A stretch of 64,000 nt of DNA from Termitomyces sp. T153 (Eukaryota > Basidiomycota > Agaricomycetes > Agaricales > Lyophyllaceae). Each line of letters begins with the position of its first letter. The stretch's first letter is position 1. The translations under genes were made by a program, and so were the position numbers. The stretch lies in NCBI GenBank assembly GCA_018296165.2, contig JACKQL020000009.1:868001-932000 (forward strand). The letters run 5' to 3'. Positions 46,930 through 60,073 of this stretch are shown here, piece by piece. The notes under the pieces were generated by a model. It saw only the letters and a program-made list of their open reading frames with translations. It did no database searches and was not told the DNA's origin.

Positions 46930-49887
46930 CATGGTTTCGTAGGTGTGCCGTGAGGCGAGAAAGGGAAGACATCACGGGGATAGGAAGAAAAAAACGCTAG
47001 GTGCTACCTCCAGCCCCAATACAGATTACATGTCTCGCGGAACGAGACCACAGCTGCTACAAATACGAAATACGAAATAGGAAAAGGAAAAGGAAAAGGA
47101 AAAGGAACCAGCGGCGGCCAAGACACCGCACCGGGAGCAGCCCCCATCAGATTCAGTGGATGATTTATCATTTTTAATTTTAATTTTAATTTTTGGGTGC
47201 TTCGTGCTTCTTGTACATAACGCTTCGGACGGGATCTCTCGCAGTCGCATCATACATCATACATCATAGTTCGCGATTCGCGGATGATGGATGATGGATG
47301 ATGGATGATGGATGATGTGTGGAGTCTAGGGTTAAATCAATGTATGATGTATGCCGACATGCAAGGGTGTGTAGAGTATGTATGTATGTATGTATGTATG
47401 TATATCCCTGTGCCGAAAACAAAAAAAAAACAAAAAAAAACAAAAAAAAGAAAAAGAAAAAACTTGGATGGAATCAAGAATCAAGGTCATGGAGCAGTCC
47501 CAAGAAGCCGAGACGCGACGCGGTAGGGGATACCCTGTCCCCCCCCTCGCCTACACCGCGACACTGCTTTATGCGAAAAAGAAAAGGAGATATATGATCC
47601 TAAGACCAGCACAGCACAGCACCGAGACAAGAGACAATTGAGAACTGATTGTGGGGGGGGGGGGGTCAGAGCTTGAAATTGAAACGGCCTAATCAATCGA
47701 AAGGTACGGTAATCAGATAATTAGTGCTTCTAGTGCTTCCTCAGCGCTGTGGAGCGTTGAATAAAAACATACCGGGTGCCGGGTGAAGAAAAGGCCGGAA
47801 TACGTGAAGGATACCGCTGGGCGGTCGGGAGAAGAGAAGAGAAGAGCTGAGCTGTCTTATCTTGTCTTGTCTTATCTTGTCTTACTACAAATGTCTGAGT
47901 GCCGGCCCCACCCCAATCAGATCAGGCGAAGATTCCACCACACGCTGCCAGCCGGAGTGGCCAGAGTGGCCAGAGTGCAATACATTTCGTTTGGGGTTGT
48001 GCGATCTGATCTGGATCACAGGGGGTTTGATCGTGATCATGGATGATGGTGATAAATGATGGATGATATATGATGGATGGATGGATTTCTCGTTCTCGTT
48101 CTCGTTCTCGCGTGGCAGGGGGGCGCCCATATATAAGTACATTGCATTGCATTGCATTGTATTGTGTTATGTACACGTTGTTGAAGAAGCCAGAAGCGCA
48201 AGTGCATCACGGGTCGTGATAGCATGATCTGTATGCCAGAGAAGGTTTGGGCCATGTGGTCTTTTGTGAACCTTGTCGCCACTGTTCGTGCATCAGCCAC
48301 GTGACGGTGCGCGCGCACGCACGCACGCACGCTTACGGCTCTGATGGTCCGAGGGTCCCCTCAAAATGGAAATTCGCATTCGCATACTCAAAACGAAGGA
48401 TGTATATGATTAGATCGAGCTTGCTACACGGAGACTACGATACATGCGGAGGGAAGGTGTAAGCGTATGTATGTATGTATCGCCCTTGAACATCGTGGGG
48501 ACGGAGGAATGGAAATGAGAAACGGGGTGCCCCTGTGACATGTGGTCGTACGGACATACAATACGTTTACTGCATTTCTAAAAAAAAAAAAAAAAATTAG
48601 GAATTAGGAATTAGAAATTGAATTTCGAGGGAGGGCCGGGAGGCGACGACATGATGGCTCCCATACATGGGTTAATAGGGTTTTTGCAGCCAGGTTGTGC
48701 CACCGCGTGATCGTACGGGTAATGGAGAGAGCTCATCGGAGGTTAGGTTTGGAGGGGGATAGTGAAAAAAAAAAAGAAACGCTCGTTCGCTCGCTGGCGC
48801 TTTCCGGAGATGGAAGACTCGATTTGGGTCATTGAAACCCACGCCTTGAGCCGGAAAAGGGAAAGTCTGTGTAGGTTCTAGCAGCGGGCGTTTCATGCCG
48901 CTGTGTATGTGCTATACCGGCCTGGACGCGTGGGGGTTGGCGTGGAGATGGGTTGGGGGATAGACGCGCGGCTAGAAGTATGGGTGATGGATTCTGAGGT
49001 GTGGAGAGGAGGGTGGGGTGTATTGGTTCGAGGGGAGGTCCTACTGGTTGGGAGACCCACATCAGACGGACGGTCCCACGGACAAGCGTGGGCCTGTGGA
49101 TGTGGATATCGAACTGTTCCGCCTGTGTTACCAATTCTAGGATGATGATAATAATCAAGAATATCCGTCAAACCCACTCCCCTTGCGATTCAAAGTGTAC
49201 TTACTATCATTATCATTCATCCAATCTATGGATCTATCATCTATCTATCCAACCATCACACTCATCCATCGATCCATCCGTTCATCGCATCGCAGCGCAG
49301 CGCATCGCATTTCAATTTTCATTGACGGTTACGTCTATCAGATGATACTTTTGAGTACAAGTAGAATCTGAACCTTATCTATGTATTTTGTTGCTACGTA
49401 CGGATGCAATTCTAACTTGTTGTCTTTTTTTTTGTTTTTTTTTTCGAGGTCCCTTAACAGAACCACAGCTTTAGGGAGAGGGCATTCATTGATCTTCTCC
49501 GTGCGTGCCAGTTTTTTTCTTTATCCATTTTGAAGCAAGGTTCTTTTACTGTACGAGACCAGTTTATCTTTAGGATGGTCGACAAGTGATCAGATGCGGT
49601 AACGATGTAGGCAGTGAGTGGGCAAATTATGGGATTATAGGATTATGATTGTAGTTGCGGCTTGCTCTGGTAGGCCAGATTCGAGATTCGAAATCGCTTT
49701 GTATTGTATTGTGACTAATTTTAAATCGAGACGAGTAAGTTACGACCACGACACTGGGCGTCGGACAGAATGACGACGTGCACGCCGTGATGCGGATTGT
49801 AGCGGAGAATGAAAAAGACGAGCCGTCGCGAGCCAGTTTGTTGATTGTGATCTCTTCCCGCATCAACCATCATCATCGTTGAACATC
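46930..49887. repeat. microsatellite-rich intergenic region upstream of the GATA gene
   Basis: An unusual density of short tandem repeats: (aaaagg)n about 47075-47105, (tttta)n 47170-47195, (gatgatg)n 47282-47316, (tatg)n 47378-47403, A-rich runs 47420-47462, a G12 run 47652-47663, (cttgt/cttat)n 47855-47882, (ctcgtt)n 48088-48110, (cattg)n 48140-48160, (gcac)n 48310-48330, an A18 run 48580-48597, and (atcc)-type repeats 49200-49280. No convincing gene; this probably holds long regulatory or UTR sequence for the GATA factor. Confidence 0.7.
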
Positions 49888-51467
49888 ATGCCCACGCTAG
49901 GCTGGTGCGTCTGTTATAAGCCGCGGGTGACAGTGCATTGACCTGACTTGCCCAGGGACTCGCAGGCCCCCGCACCCGACAGCGACAAGGACGAGCAGCC
50001 GCCGCAAAAAGGCGACCCCGCCCACGCCAGCCCCGCCGACGCGTCCCCCAAGCCCGCGCCCAAGCCTGCCCAGGAGCCCCCCAAGCCCGCCTTTGACGCC
50101 CCGCGCCTCAGCGTATGTCTCGTTCGTCGCCCGTCAGCCCGCCCTCACCTCCCACAGCCCCCCACGTTCAACTTTCCGACGCTTTCTGACCGCTCGATGC
50201 CCCACCGCGTCGATCCCTACCCGTGCGTGTTGTCCTGTCTCTTTTTGCCTCTGCTGACTCAGCCCAGACACCACCGCCGCTACGAGTACGACCGCCGGCC
50301 GTCGCCGCCGCCGATCACCACCCTGACCCACTCGCCCACGACGTCTGTGTCGTCGCTCGCCGACCGGTCCGCGGTGTCGACGCCGCCGATCCGCCGCAGC
50401 CCGCCGCACAGCAGCCTGCCGGCGCCGCACATGTACTCGCCGTACGCGCCGGACCCCATGAGGGCCCCGCCGCCGCACTTCCGGCCGGAGCACCTGCCGC
50501 ACGCGTACATGTACGCCCCGCCGCCGCCGCACCCGATGGACCACCGCCCGTACGAGCACGCCCACGACGGCCCGCAGCAGCCGTACCACCCGCCGCCCAT
50601 GATGGTCCCGCCGATGCACGGCCGCGCCGACCCGCACTACGCGGCCTACCCGCCGCAGCAGGGCGCCCCCGTCTTCACCGACGACGCCGCGACCAAACTC
50701 AGCGAGCGCGTCCGCCGCCGCTGCTTCAACTGCTGCACCACCGACACCTCCACCTGGCGCAGGAGCAACCTCTCGCCCGGCAAAGTCGTGCGTACTTGAT
50801 ATTATTATTATTATTCCGCTGACTATTATTATTATTCCCTTAACCCCCCCAGCTCTGCAACAAGTGCGGTCTCTTTGAACGCACCCACTCCCGCCCCCGC
50901 CCAGAGCAGTTCCCCCACAAACGCGGGCCCCTCTCGTCCTCCACCCTCCGCGCACGCACCCCGCCCCCAACCACCCTCCCGCCCCTCTCCCCGCCCCCCG
51001 CCTTCCACTACTCCCACCCCCACTACGCCCCCACCCCCGCGACTTTCCGTCCCCCCGCCCCTGCCGCCCCCATCCCCCCTCCAGACCTGGCCCCAGCACG
51101 ACTCCCCCAAGCCCCCCGCCCGCCGCGACGACGCCCCGGGCCCTCCCAGCACCACCGCCAGCAGGGCACCCACTCCGCCTGCCTCGCGTCCTGCCTCGAC
51201 GTCGACACAGGACCAGGGCCCCAGTGCCTCGGCAGCAGCAGCAGCGGCGTGACAGCGCAAAGTCTACAAAAAAAATACATGGAATGTCGGGCAGTGAATC
51301 GTTATTCTCTTCTTCTTCTTTTTTTGATCCCCCCGAAAAAAACAATTTCCGTAGTCGGTAACCCCTATTCCCCATCCTATATAACTCACTCACTCGTGTG
51401 CACGGTCGTTTATTTATTTCGTCGTTTGTTGAAATCTTGTCTTGAAATCTCCTCACAGTTGACCTGA
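49888..51467 (+). CDS. GATA-type zinc-finger transcription factor
   Basis: Exons: 49888-49904 (17 nt), 49956-50112, 50158-50222, 50268-50787, 50853 onward. A Pro/Ala-rich N-terminus with an NFPTLSDRSMPHRVDPYP patch leads to a His/Pro/Tyr-rich region, then a single GATA finger at residues 232-258: CFNC, 19 residues containing TWRRSNLSPGK, and CNKC followed by GLFERTHSRPRPEQFPHKRG. The WRRS-PGK-LCNKCGL pattern is the fungal class; such factors bind GATA sites and often control nitrogen, iron or light responses, not decidable here. An intron with (att)n splits the finger before the second Cys pair. The end is uncertain: the exon 5 frame runs to the stop ending at 51467, but a +1 frame with a more natural tail ends at 51252. 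Very C-rich DNA makes an indel error possible. Confidence 0.8.
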
Positions 51468-54050
51468 GCTACTGTATCGTACTTGCATCTTGTGCTGTTG
51501 CTGTGTATCCAGTATTTGAATTCATGTTCGTACTTTTTTACTGGCTATTATTGATCATGATCATCAGTGACTCCCCATCATTCATGACCCGCGGCTGACT
51601 AGAGATTTGCTTCCGTCGAGTGTGGTTAGACAGAGGGAGTTCCTCTCATACGCATACCCGAAACCCGGCGAGACCGAGACCCGAGGTTGGGAGGTGTCGA
51701 CGTGGCAGGGCAGGGCAGTTACGGCAGCTGGTGACACAACTCACTTCAGCTCGTGGCTCGTGGGTTTGTATGTAAGTATGTATGTAGGTGTAGTGTACGT
51801 ATACGTATACGTATACCTTACGCAGTGCGGTTGCGTTTCCATTGCATGTATTGTAAGTACATGGATTGAGTGGTTTCAGGCTTAGGCGTAGGTTTGGGTT
51901 TTTATGAAGTTTAGTCTTGGTGTTACTGTGAATTCTAGGCTCGGTGCGTATGTGTATATTATGTATCATAAACACCCGGGCTCCGAATCCTGGATCCTGG
52001 CTCGGCACGGTACGGCTCGTACTCACTCACTCAGTCTCAGTACTCAGTACTCAGTCTCGGTTATGATTATGTATGTATGTATGTATGTACTCTGTGTATG
52101 TTGTTAGGTAGATCTGTTTGGTACAAGACGGACTCGGAGTTTGCTGGTAGGTTTGTCGGCAGGGAAGGGTTGGGGTGGGGTATAGGCGGGTCGGTAGAGG
52201 TATAGGTGGAGGTGGAGGTATCTTTACATATACATATACACGTTGTTGTCATTATTATCATCTTTCGGACACTCGAAAGATACAGATACAGATACTTGGT
52301 AGCTCTGATATCTGGGAACTGGGTATCAGGAGACCTCGGAGGTGTATGTGGCCTAGGTAGGGTAGGCTAGGGCTAAGCTGCATTTTAAGTCGGACGATCG
52401 AGTAATGAGTATGAGTGGCGGACATGTCAAGGGTTCAGGCTGAGGGGTTGAAATTATTCTTATTCCTTAGGCCTTGTTCGTTTTTCGTTATTCGTTATTC
52501 GTTATTCCCACTCCACGACTCGACGTAGTGACGTACCCTGCGCGCCCGGGCCCGGCGCACGCACCCACACCTCGTCCGGTGTCGTACTGACACTGACACT
52601 GACACTGACTCGGAGACACCTTGAACCTTGAACCTTGAACCTTAAAGGAAGTTGGTGTGGGTGTGGGTTCTTACACGCCGGGCTCACGTTTTTCTGCATC
52701 TCAGGAACGGCAGGGATATATGCATATGCATATGTATATGATTATTCGTCCCCACTCCCTCCTCCTCGGATTCGGCTGGTACTACGGCTACGTACTACGT
52801 ACGACTCTAGATCCCGAGTTCGTTTGTCTGCGTTTCGGAGTAGTGCGGGTATTGTTTCTAGTTCGGTCGTTTCGTTTTTGTTTTTTGTTTTTTGTTTTTT
52901 TCCGAGTTTGACAGTGGTACATATATAACGGGTGATACAGGTGATACATACTTACATGGATCCATTACTTATTGATTACTTACTTCCAACGTACTAGTCT
53001 CTGTCTCTGTCTCTGTCTCTGTCTCTGTCTATCATTTCATCATTCTCAGCCCAACACAGTCTATGCATCGAACATGGGTATCGACTACATACAATCCATA
53101 TCCATAGATGTGATTTACTTCCGACTTAACTTACCTTACCCCTGGCCCTGTCCCCCTTTTTCCTCCTGATCGAAGCCGATCACGATCAACCACGCGTAGC
53201 GTAAGGGCTGCTGATGTCCATGTACATGATAAGCATGAACGTGCATACGGCCCATCACTGAATCAGCCCCAGCCCTGTTCGCATGCCGCGACGATGCATA
53301 AAGTATGTGCAGCATATACATACTGACATGCGGTCCGGCGGATCACCAATCAGCCCGCGCTACATACGCAGCAGTAGCAGTAGCAGTCGCAGTCGCGGTT
53401 GCGTCACGGTCCGTATGTGTGCTCAGTGCGAGAAGACTATGTATGCATGTGTATATGTACAGTATACACTACATTCTCGGAAATTCCGCTCTTCGCCCCT
53501 ACTTGTCGGGGTTAACCCACGCACAGCACCAGACCTCATTGCCTTATGTATTTATGTATATCACGTACGTTTCTAAACTTTAGGGGGGGTTCTTCTACAT
53601 ATGTCAATGAAGCTGTGCATAAATCCCTCATGCGTACGTACGTATGTACGTTGGTCGAGGTAGGACCTGTGTAAGCCCCGGAGAGTCGTACTAGCCGGTT
53701 CAATTAGTGCGAACTGCCAGTGTGGGTACTACATATATTATACATATATTACATTACATACATACATACGTGCGTGCGTGCGTGCATCATTTCATACGAC
53801 ACAGCCTTTCTGATCGTAGGAATAGCGCCTGGGTATCAGGTATCAATTGATGGATCTGTTTATGGAAATATGTTATCCACGCCTTTATCATGAGGGAGAT
53901 TGGGCACGGATAACACAAGTTACGGCATTTTACGAAAGTTAAGGTTGTGCCCCATGTGCAATGGTTTGAACGAGGAAGGGAAGACGATAACGCATATGGA
54001 ATGGGCAGAACAGTCGGTCTAGTCAGTCTATGTGCGTGCATCTTGATGAT
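51468..54050. repeat. microsatellite-rich region downstream of the GATA gene
   Basis: Repeats seen: (tatg)n 51768-51787, (acgtat)n 51797-51815, (tatg)n 52070-52090, (ggtata/ggtgga)n 52185-52222, (cactga)n 52587-52607, (ttgaacc)n 52619-52642, (tttttgt)n 52877-52900, (ctctgt)n 53000-53031, (gcagta/gcagtc)n 53370-53398, (tacata)n 53740-53765, (cgtg)n 53768-53785. No gene recognised; ORFs are repeat-derived. Confidence 0.7.
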
Positions 54051-57000
54051 GATGATGGGTTTCATGATTCCTGCCTTACACGGTACGTCAGCCCATCAAG
54101 GTGGAGTAACACTAACTCTGTGATGTAATTGTATTTTTGGAAAATGACACGGATTGGTCTAGTAGTAGGGTAGAGAACTCGGATCGCTCCCCACGCGCGG
54201 CTCGGGTCCTCGGGATGTGTAGGGATGTACATCATTTCATTTTGGATCTTTGGCTTTGACTTTACCTTTTGGGGAACACTGAGACGAGATGGAAAGAGAT
54301 GAATGATCAGTATGCCCTGCCCTGGAAAATGATCATCAGAAAACGCGTCGCGCGTCAATATCGTGGCCGCGTCGATATTTGACTCATTCTGAGTCCATTG
54401 GCTGTCATTGGCCCGGACTCGAATGAACCATGATTTTTCGCTACGAGCCCCTGAAAGCTAACTCACTGCATTCTGAGCCTCCGAGTCAACTCTGGGTGGC
54501 TTGTTCTCAACAGTCCCGTGGCTGTATCCAAGCTGTATCCTGAGCCTGAGCATCACTGCTAATCAACAATTCAAAATGCCAAACGATAACTGCCTGATCA
54601 TCAACCATCAACCATCTCTGCCTCAAGTGACTATCAATGTATGGCTTGAAGTAGAACAAAGGCCATTGATATATATATATACTCACCACCAATTTTGGCA
54701 CTTCCCTGAATCGTACATTGCTTCAGTTCGAGGTGTAAAAACAACTCAAGGTTGCATTCCGTTTTGCCTTGGTTCGTACACACACACACACACCCTCCTT
54801 TGTGGTTTCATGGCATCTGAAGTTTCACCTCCATTCTTGTTCATGGCTGCTGTGGAGCTACACTTTTATAGCTCAAGACTGTGGAGCTACATATTTATAG
54901 CTCAAGAAGATTTTTTGAGAAAAAAAACACAAATGCAGGCTGTGTTTTGACATTTTCACGGCTTGACGGCATGGAGCACCAGGGGCAGTCTATATTTCCG
55001 AACTGCGTTGTGTCGTTCTGTCCAGAAGATGGACAGCTAAGCATTGTGCACCGCAAGAGAAGTTTGGAGTAGGTATGAGGCTGGGGTGCAGTGTGCTCGA
55101 TGTCGTTTGCCGAGTACACACAGCCGACTCGGATATGCCGATGTATAGTACAACTGTCATATTAAGTGTCTGCCTGCTGTCGCGCTGTACTTCCATGGAA
55201 GCGCGGAACTAGTAAAATTGTCATGGTGAGTAATTGACACACCACTTGGAACTAAGCAGAAAGAATGCTAGCGCTGAGAACGTCTTTCCAAACAAATTAT
55301 TAGTGCTCACTTCCGTGAATTCGCAGGCAGTTCTTGTGTTCCATGTTTTTATGACCCGCCCCATGACCTTCGTGTCCACATCCCTACAATCGGAGAAATG
55401 TTTGACAGGTGCGTACCTTATGTCTCTTTGACAAGTGAATAATGCAGAATCCGTGTTCTTGTGGTTGAACTCTAAAAAACTTAACCGATGCTGCGGGAGG
55501 TGCGAAATGACGCACGAGATCTGGGATCGCTGTTGCTTTGTTCTTGGTATATGTACCTCTGACAACTGACGTCCGGGGCAAGCCACAATATAAGACGGGG
55601 CAATGCAAATCAATGCGCAGAGACCGGCTTAAAACACAATAGATAGGATGACGTGAGAATGCAACGATCTGGATCGAAATAAGTATAGACTTGGAAACGC
55701 TACATACTTGCACATCCATGAAGATGCTTTTGTGTTCGAAAATACAGCATGATGAAGTCAATGATGTCTGATGGGCGCGCAACGTACCGACAAGGAGAAA
55801 ATGCATCAAGCACGTAAGCGTCCTGCGGGATTACGGACAAACCGAAGTAATCCCCTTGGGATGTGCTTCGGTGATTATGACCGCGAGTCCTGATTCGCTG
55901 ATGCGATATTCGTTCGTAATCTAGAATCTAGATCTCACCAAGCCCGTAGATCTGGAATGTACGAGCTGCAAGGTGGGTATTAGGGTGCCGTCAGGAGACC
56001 CTTGTGACATCTGGAACATCTATGGCCAACCCGATGGGCCGAAGTCTATCCCGAGTATAGAGATAAGCTCCAATTTTGCACTTTGAGCCCCAGAAGTGAT
56101 TGGCGGATTTACCTACGCCATCGCTTTCTATCTAGTAGAATTAATGATGGGTTCGAGCAGGGGGATGATGGGTAGCGGATCACGTAGGCCTCGGTCAGTG
56201 TTGGCCTTACAAGCGTCTCAGGGAAGATTGTGATTTGCCATAAAAGCGCAGCATGCTTCGCGAAGAACGCGGCGAGTGGGTAAGCCGGACCTAGTGTCAT
56301 GTGTCCTTACCGTGATGGTTCGGTTCGGTTACTCGGGAATGATTTGAGCCCAGTCAAAAGTACAGATCATCATCAGCGACAAAGCTACGGAGACAGCTTA
56401 CGTATGATAAAGGATGCAATAGCATTCTCCATGTTCAAATGTTCACGACTTGATGTCGGGTGATATAAAAATGCTGAACCGAGGATACTTCGATACCTGT
56501 AAAGATGTTCGGGCTCAACGTGAATTCAAAGCAACCAATTACGAGCATGCGGATATAGGAGGGTCTTCAGCTGCGCTTTTGTGCAGCGCCATATACTGAT
56601 TTTGATTCGTTCGCAAGATGAACAACAGTGTAGGCTTTTGTTTCGAATGATACTTGAAAACCAGAGAAGTCTGATACAAGCTGGAATTCCTGATGGATAG
56701 TGACAACAGTCGGATGGCAGTATAGAAGTGAATTCAAAGGTGCTGCAAATTAAATTTCAGAGTAGCAGGCCAAATTCGAGGCTACTGTGCCTCCCTGAGC
56801 ACGTCCTAGATGCCCACTTAATATGACCGACCACTTTGTTTGACAGAGCTGATGAAATTCCTGTTGTCAATTTGCTCGCGAAAATCAATCTGGCCTCGAA
56901 TGTCACGATCTGTCCTAAATGTAACACGTCAATCATCTTCAACTGTCTCAAGCAACTTTACAACACGGTGACTATACTCATACGGTAATCAAAGCATGCG

Positions 57001-58523
57001 ATTGGCACCACGAGATCTATACCTTGGGTAGATTTTGCTGTTATTCTAATCAATGTCAGTTTCCGAGACCATAAGTATTTGCTTGATTTTTTTTTATGAA
57101 AGGCTTATATTTTCTCGATGTATAGATCGCCGTTTTGGAATCATCTATTCTATTCCTGAACCTTCTGGTCAAATGCTGGCCATTTACCGTTCATAGCAAA
57201 TGTCAATGCTCCAGAGGATAATATCAGCACTCACCCACCAACTTTTCCTTTGTGGTTTCTAGAGAGGGGTATGCAGTTTCTTTTTCAAACACTCGTCATC
57301 AGCAGGTGAATTTCGTATCTTTCTTCGTCTTATGGTAGGTCTGATCCAATCACGTCGAATCAACTTCCTATTGCTGTGAATTCTTAATAGGTGCCTATAG
57401 GTGCCCGTTGCATTCTGTCCTCTTCTTCTGGTGATAGTGGTGTATATGATGATGACCCTGCCCTGACTACCCCGACTTATAATAGAGCTTCTCCGCTGCA
57501 TACATGTCAAAGGTTTTCATGACAATTGAAGATCTCAAATGCCTCAGGATGCCTCAACCATATTTTTACTTGTCCTCCGGTGGGCGCTTTAGTAACTAAC
57601 TGACCTATAGATTGATTCGCGATACATGTAGTTCCTCAGGGGTCGTAACATGAGCTGTCGTTGTCAAGGCCATGTGCCAGACCTTATACTTTTCAACTCA
57701 ACGCTGTTCAATGGAGAATCTCTTGTTTTATGTTTAGGCTGATTTCTTAAATCAATAGCCTAGGTACGTCGTTCGTTCCCTGATGAATGTCGTTGCTCAA
57801 GATCAAGATCAAGATCATCTGCCTTTGACGAAAAAGCTTACCTCAGCCTCCGGGCCCACTTTTGCTCTTATGTACTGTCACTCTTTTCAGTGACAATCGC
57901 CTCAAAAGAAATACTCAGGCTGACTTTCCTCAATTCTCTATTGTGCGCGAAAGGGGTTCACCGGCTTCAAAGATATCACGAGTCCCTGTATGTGGTACTT
58001 CAAGTTCGGCGTACGTTCCCTCAAAGATCTACAAATCACTTCTGATGACAATATCAAGTACAAGTCATTGAAGCTTCCCTTTGATAGTCGTTGATATATT
58101 TGTCTATAATGACTGATCTCGGGACATTTGACTGAGTCATTGTCCTGTGAAGAGATCGCTTGATTTCTATGATGGTTGCTCGTGGTCGGGTGTCTTCGAA
58201 AGCGTTAAAGTATACACGGTCATTCATTTGAGATTACAAAAATGGACTCTTCCTAAGCTTTGCATCAAAGTTCATGCCTTCCGACGGAAAAACAATTTCG
58301 AAGCGACGCTCACCTTCGTTGCTTTGAGAATGCTACCACTCTCAAGTCTTGAGACTAATTCGTCTCTTTGAATTTATCCAGCTACAAATTGAGGTATTTT
58401 GGGATTCTGGAGATCCAAGATATACCCCATTCGGGAGGGAAATGAGTCAGGTTCAAGTGTATATAAAGAGCATCTTGTGTCATGTGAGAAAATTATCTTG
58501 CTCCCAGAGGAATCAGATCCCCA
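54051..58523. other. 4.5 kb without a recognisable gene
   Basis: Short ORFs on both strands lack motifs. The minus-strand stretch 55809-54895 has several consecutive open pieces (for example PDLVRHFAPPAASVKFFRVQ near 55500) that could be decayed or spliced coding sequence but cannot be assembled. CpG is normal, so this is not the same kind of DNA as the transposon blocks. A short direct duplication tatagctcaag with tgtggagctaca occurs at about 54853-54905. Confidence 0.45.
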
Positions 58524-59298
58524 ATGAACTCAGGTGACTCATACGACATAAACTTCTGTTTTCCGGTCAGAGACCTTGAGAATGAAAGACTCAAGCTCAC
58601 TCCTTTCATTGTGAGTATATTTCAGAGATTGAGGTCATTTTCTCGGCATTTAATCAGTCGGTCAGCCTTCAAAGCACCTGGATGCTTTCTTCACAATTCC
58701 CAGTCCATCATACGATTACCTTCCTTGGGGACCATTCGTGACCTCCAATCAATTCAACACGACGCTGATCGAAGGTCGTATTCAACCAAGTCAAGGTTGC
58801 GTCCTTTTTGCTATCTACGACAAGACGAAAGCATCGGAAACAGGAAACCCAGATGGGTCACTTGCAGGTGTCATTGGATTAAGTGACACTTCGATTGCGC
58901 ATCTCCGCGCAGAGGTCGCATTTGTGATGATATCACCACTCTTTCAACGTACGCACGTTGCCACCAACGCAGTTGGGCTTCTGCTCCATTACGCTCTTGA
59001 TCTCCCATCGGAAGGTGGGCTGGGGCTGAGGCGCATGACGTGGAAAGCTAACCCTCTAAATGCGGCCAGCATCAAGGTAGCAGAGCGGATGGGTTTTGTG
59101 AAGGAGGGAAATTTGAGATGGGATTGGGTTCTTCCAGATGGTAAAGATTCAGGAGGGAATGGTAGGGATAGGAGAATGGGGGATCCGAGGCCAGATGCTT
59201 TAGGAAGAGACACGGTGGTCCTAGGTCTTTGTTGGGATGAATGGGAAGACTTTGCTAGAGTTAGAGTCGACGAAGCAATGGCAAGGCCAGCTGCATGA
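58524..59298 (+). CDS. GNAT-family N-acetyltransferase
   Basis: Two exons, 58524-58610 and 58666-59298 (239 residues), joined in phase 0 by a 55-bp intron. The chosen acceptor (AG at 58664-58665) gives PFIPSKHLDAFFTIPSPSYDYLPWGPF, matching the layout of RimJ/RimL-like GNATs (ENERLKLTPF, then a YLPWGPF segment). The acetyl-CoA part is visible as GSLAGVIGLSDTS, AEVAFVMISPLFQRTHVATNAVGLLLHYAL and LGLRRMTWKANPLNAASIKVAERMGFVKEG. The RTHVAT loop replaces the usual Q/R-x-x-G-x-G/A pyrophosphate loop, which is common in this fungal subgroup. The substrate amine is unknown. The ATG at 58524 precedes the first motif by 18 residues. Confidence 0.88.
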
Positions 59299-59510
59299 CA
59301 CCAGGATATCGTGGGTGCTGACGTGATGACCCCTACTAAGAAACTTGTCCTAGGAAGAAGATACTATGTACCTAAATAGAAATGTCGTAACCTGCAGTGA
59401 ACGCTATTGACCCAGCAACCTTCTTCGCAAACATGTGACCTTCGGAGGATGCCGACGCTAGTTGGGATTTTCAACAACGCTGTCAGGTGACATCCACTGC
59501 AGGCACCCAA

Positions 59511-59736
59511 AGTTGTTTCCCTTGGAACAAGTGAAAAAGAAACATGTTATGCCATTCCTAATGCACATATTTCAAGAGGGAAAAGGCATTAGACAATTTG
59601 TTATGCCATTCCTAATGCACATATTTCAAGAGGGAAAAGGCATTAGACAATTGAAAATGACTTTTTCTAAAACCAAAAGCTGACAAAGAAATGGCATAAC
59701 ATGTTTCTTTATCCCTTTTTCCAAGGGATCAACTTC
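59511..59736. mobile_element. MITE-like hairpin element with internal duplication
   Basis: About 226 bp with inverted ends: the left end reads aagttgtttcccttggaa then gaaacatgttatgcc, and the right end is its inverse (ggcataacatgtttcttt then ccaagggatcaactt). Between them a 54-bp unit (atgccattcctaatgcacat to ggcattagacaatt) is repeated exactly twice, from about 59544. Each unit itself holds the inverse pair ctaatgc / gcattag. No ORF of meaning. No clear target duplication was found. It ends about 6 bp before the copia LTR. Confidence 0.7.
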
Positions 59737-59742
59737 TAGCAC

Positions 59743-60073
59743 TGTTAGATGCTAATGTCGCGTCAATAAACACTGTAAGTGCCCTAGACTTTGATGACTG
59801 GCGAAGGGTCAATATACTGTTGTCTCCGTTGCATCTTACCCTTGATACAATTTATGTAGATATATATACATACCAGTGACGGACACTACCCTCAGTCAAG
59901 TACACGACGACTGAGGGTAAGTGAACATACTTACATATAACGGACACTATACTCACTAATACTACCTAGTTCATTGAGTACTTACTCGTGTTCTAGGTAA
60001 GCTTAATAGAGTCAAGTACACGACGACTGAGGTTCATTGAGTACTTACTCGTGTTCTAGTTTAACCTCTAACA
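59743..60073 (+). mobile_element. 5' LTR of a Ty1/copia element
   Basis: 331 bp starting TGTTAGA and ending TCTAACA, a perfect 7-bp inverted terminal pair. Inside are a (ta)n promoter-like run (about 59862-59873) and duplicated blocks gtcaagtacacgacgactga (59895, 60012) and ttcattgagtacttactcgt (59971, 60032). The 3' LTR lies outside the window, so identity of the two LTRs cannot be used for dating. Confidence 0.8.

Noticed and set aside
47319..47641. Overlapping 70-90 codon ORFs in the microsatellite region
   Set aside because: They are translations of (tatg)n and poly-A repeats, with MYVCMYV and KKKK stretches and no domain.
50134..51456. 440-codon minus-strand ORF opposite the GATA gene
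   Set aside because: It is a shadow caused by GC-rich, stop-poor sequence; its Gly/Arg/Val composition is the complement of the proline-rich sense protein, and the sense strand has the zinc finger and splice sites.
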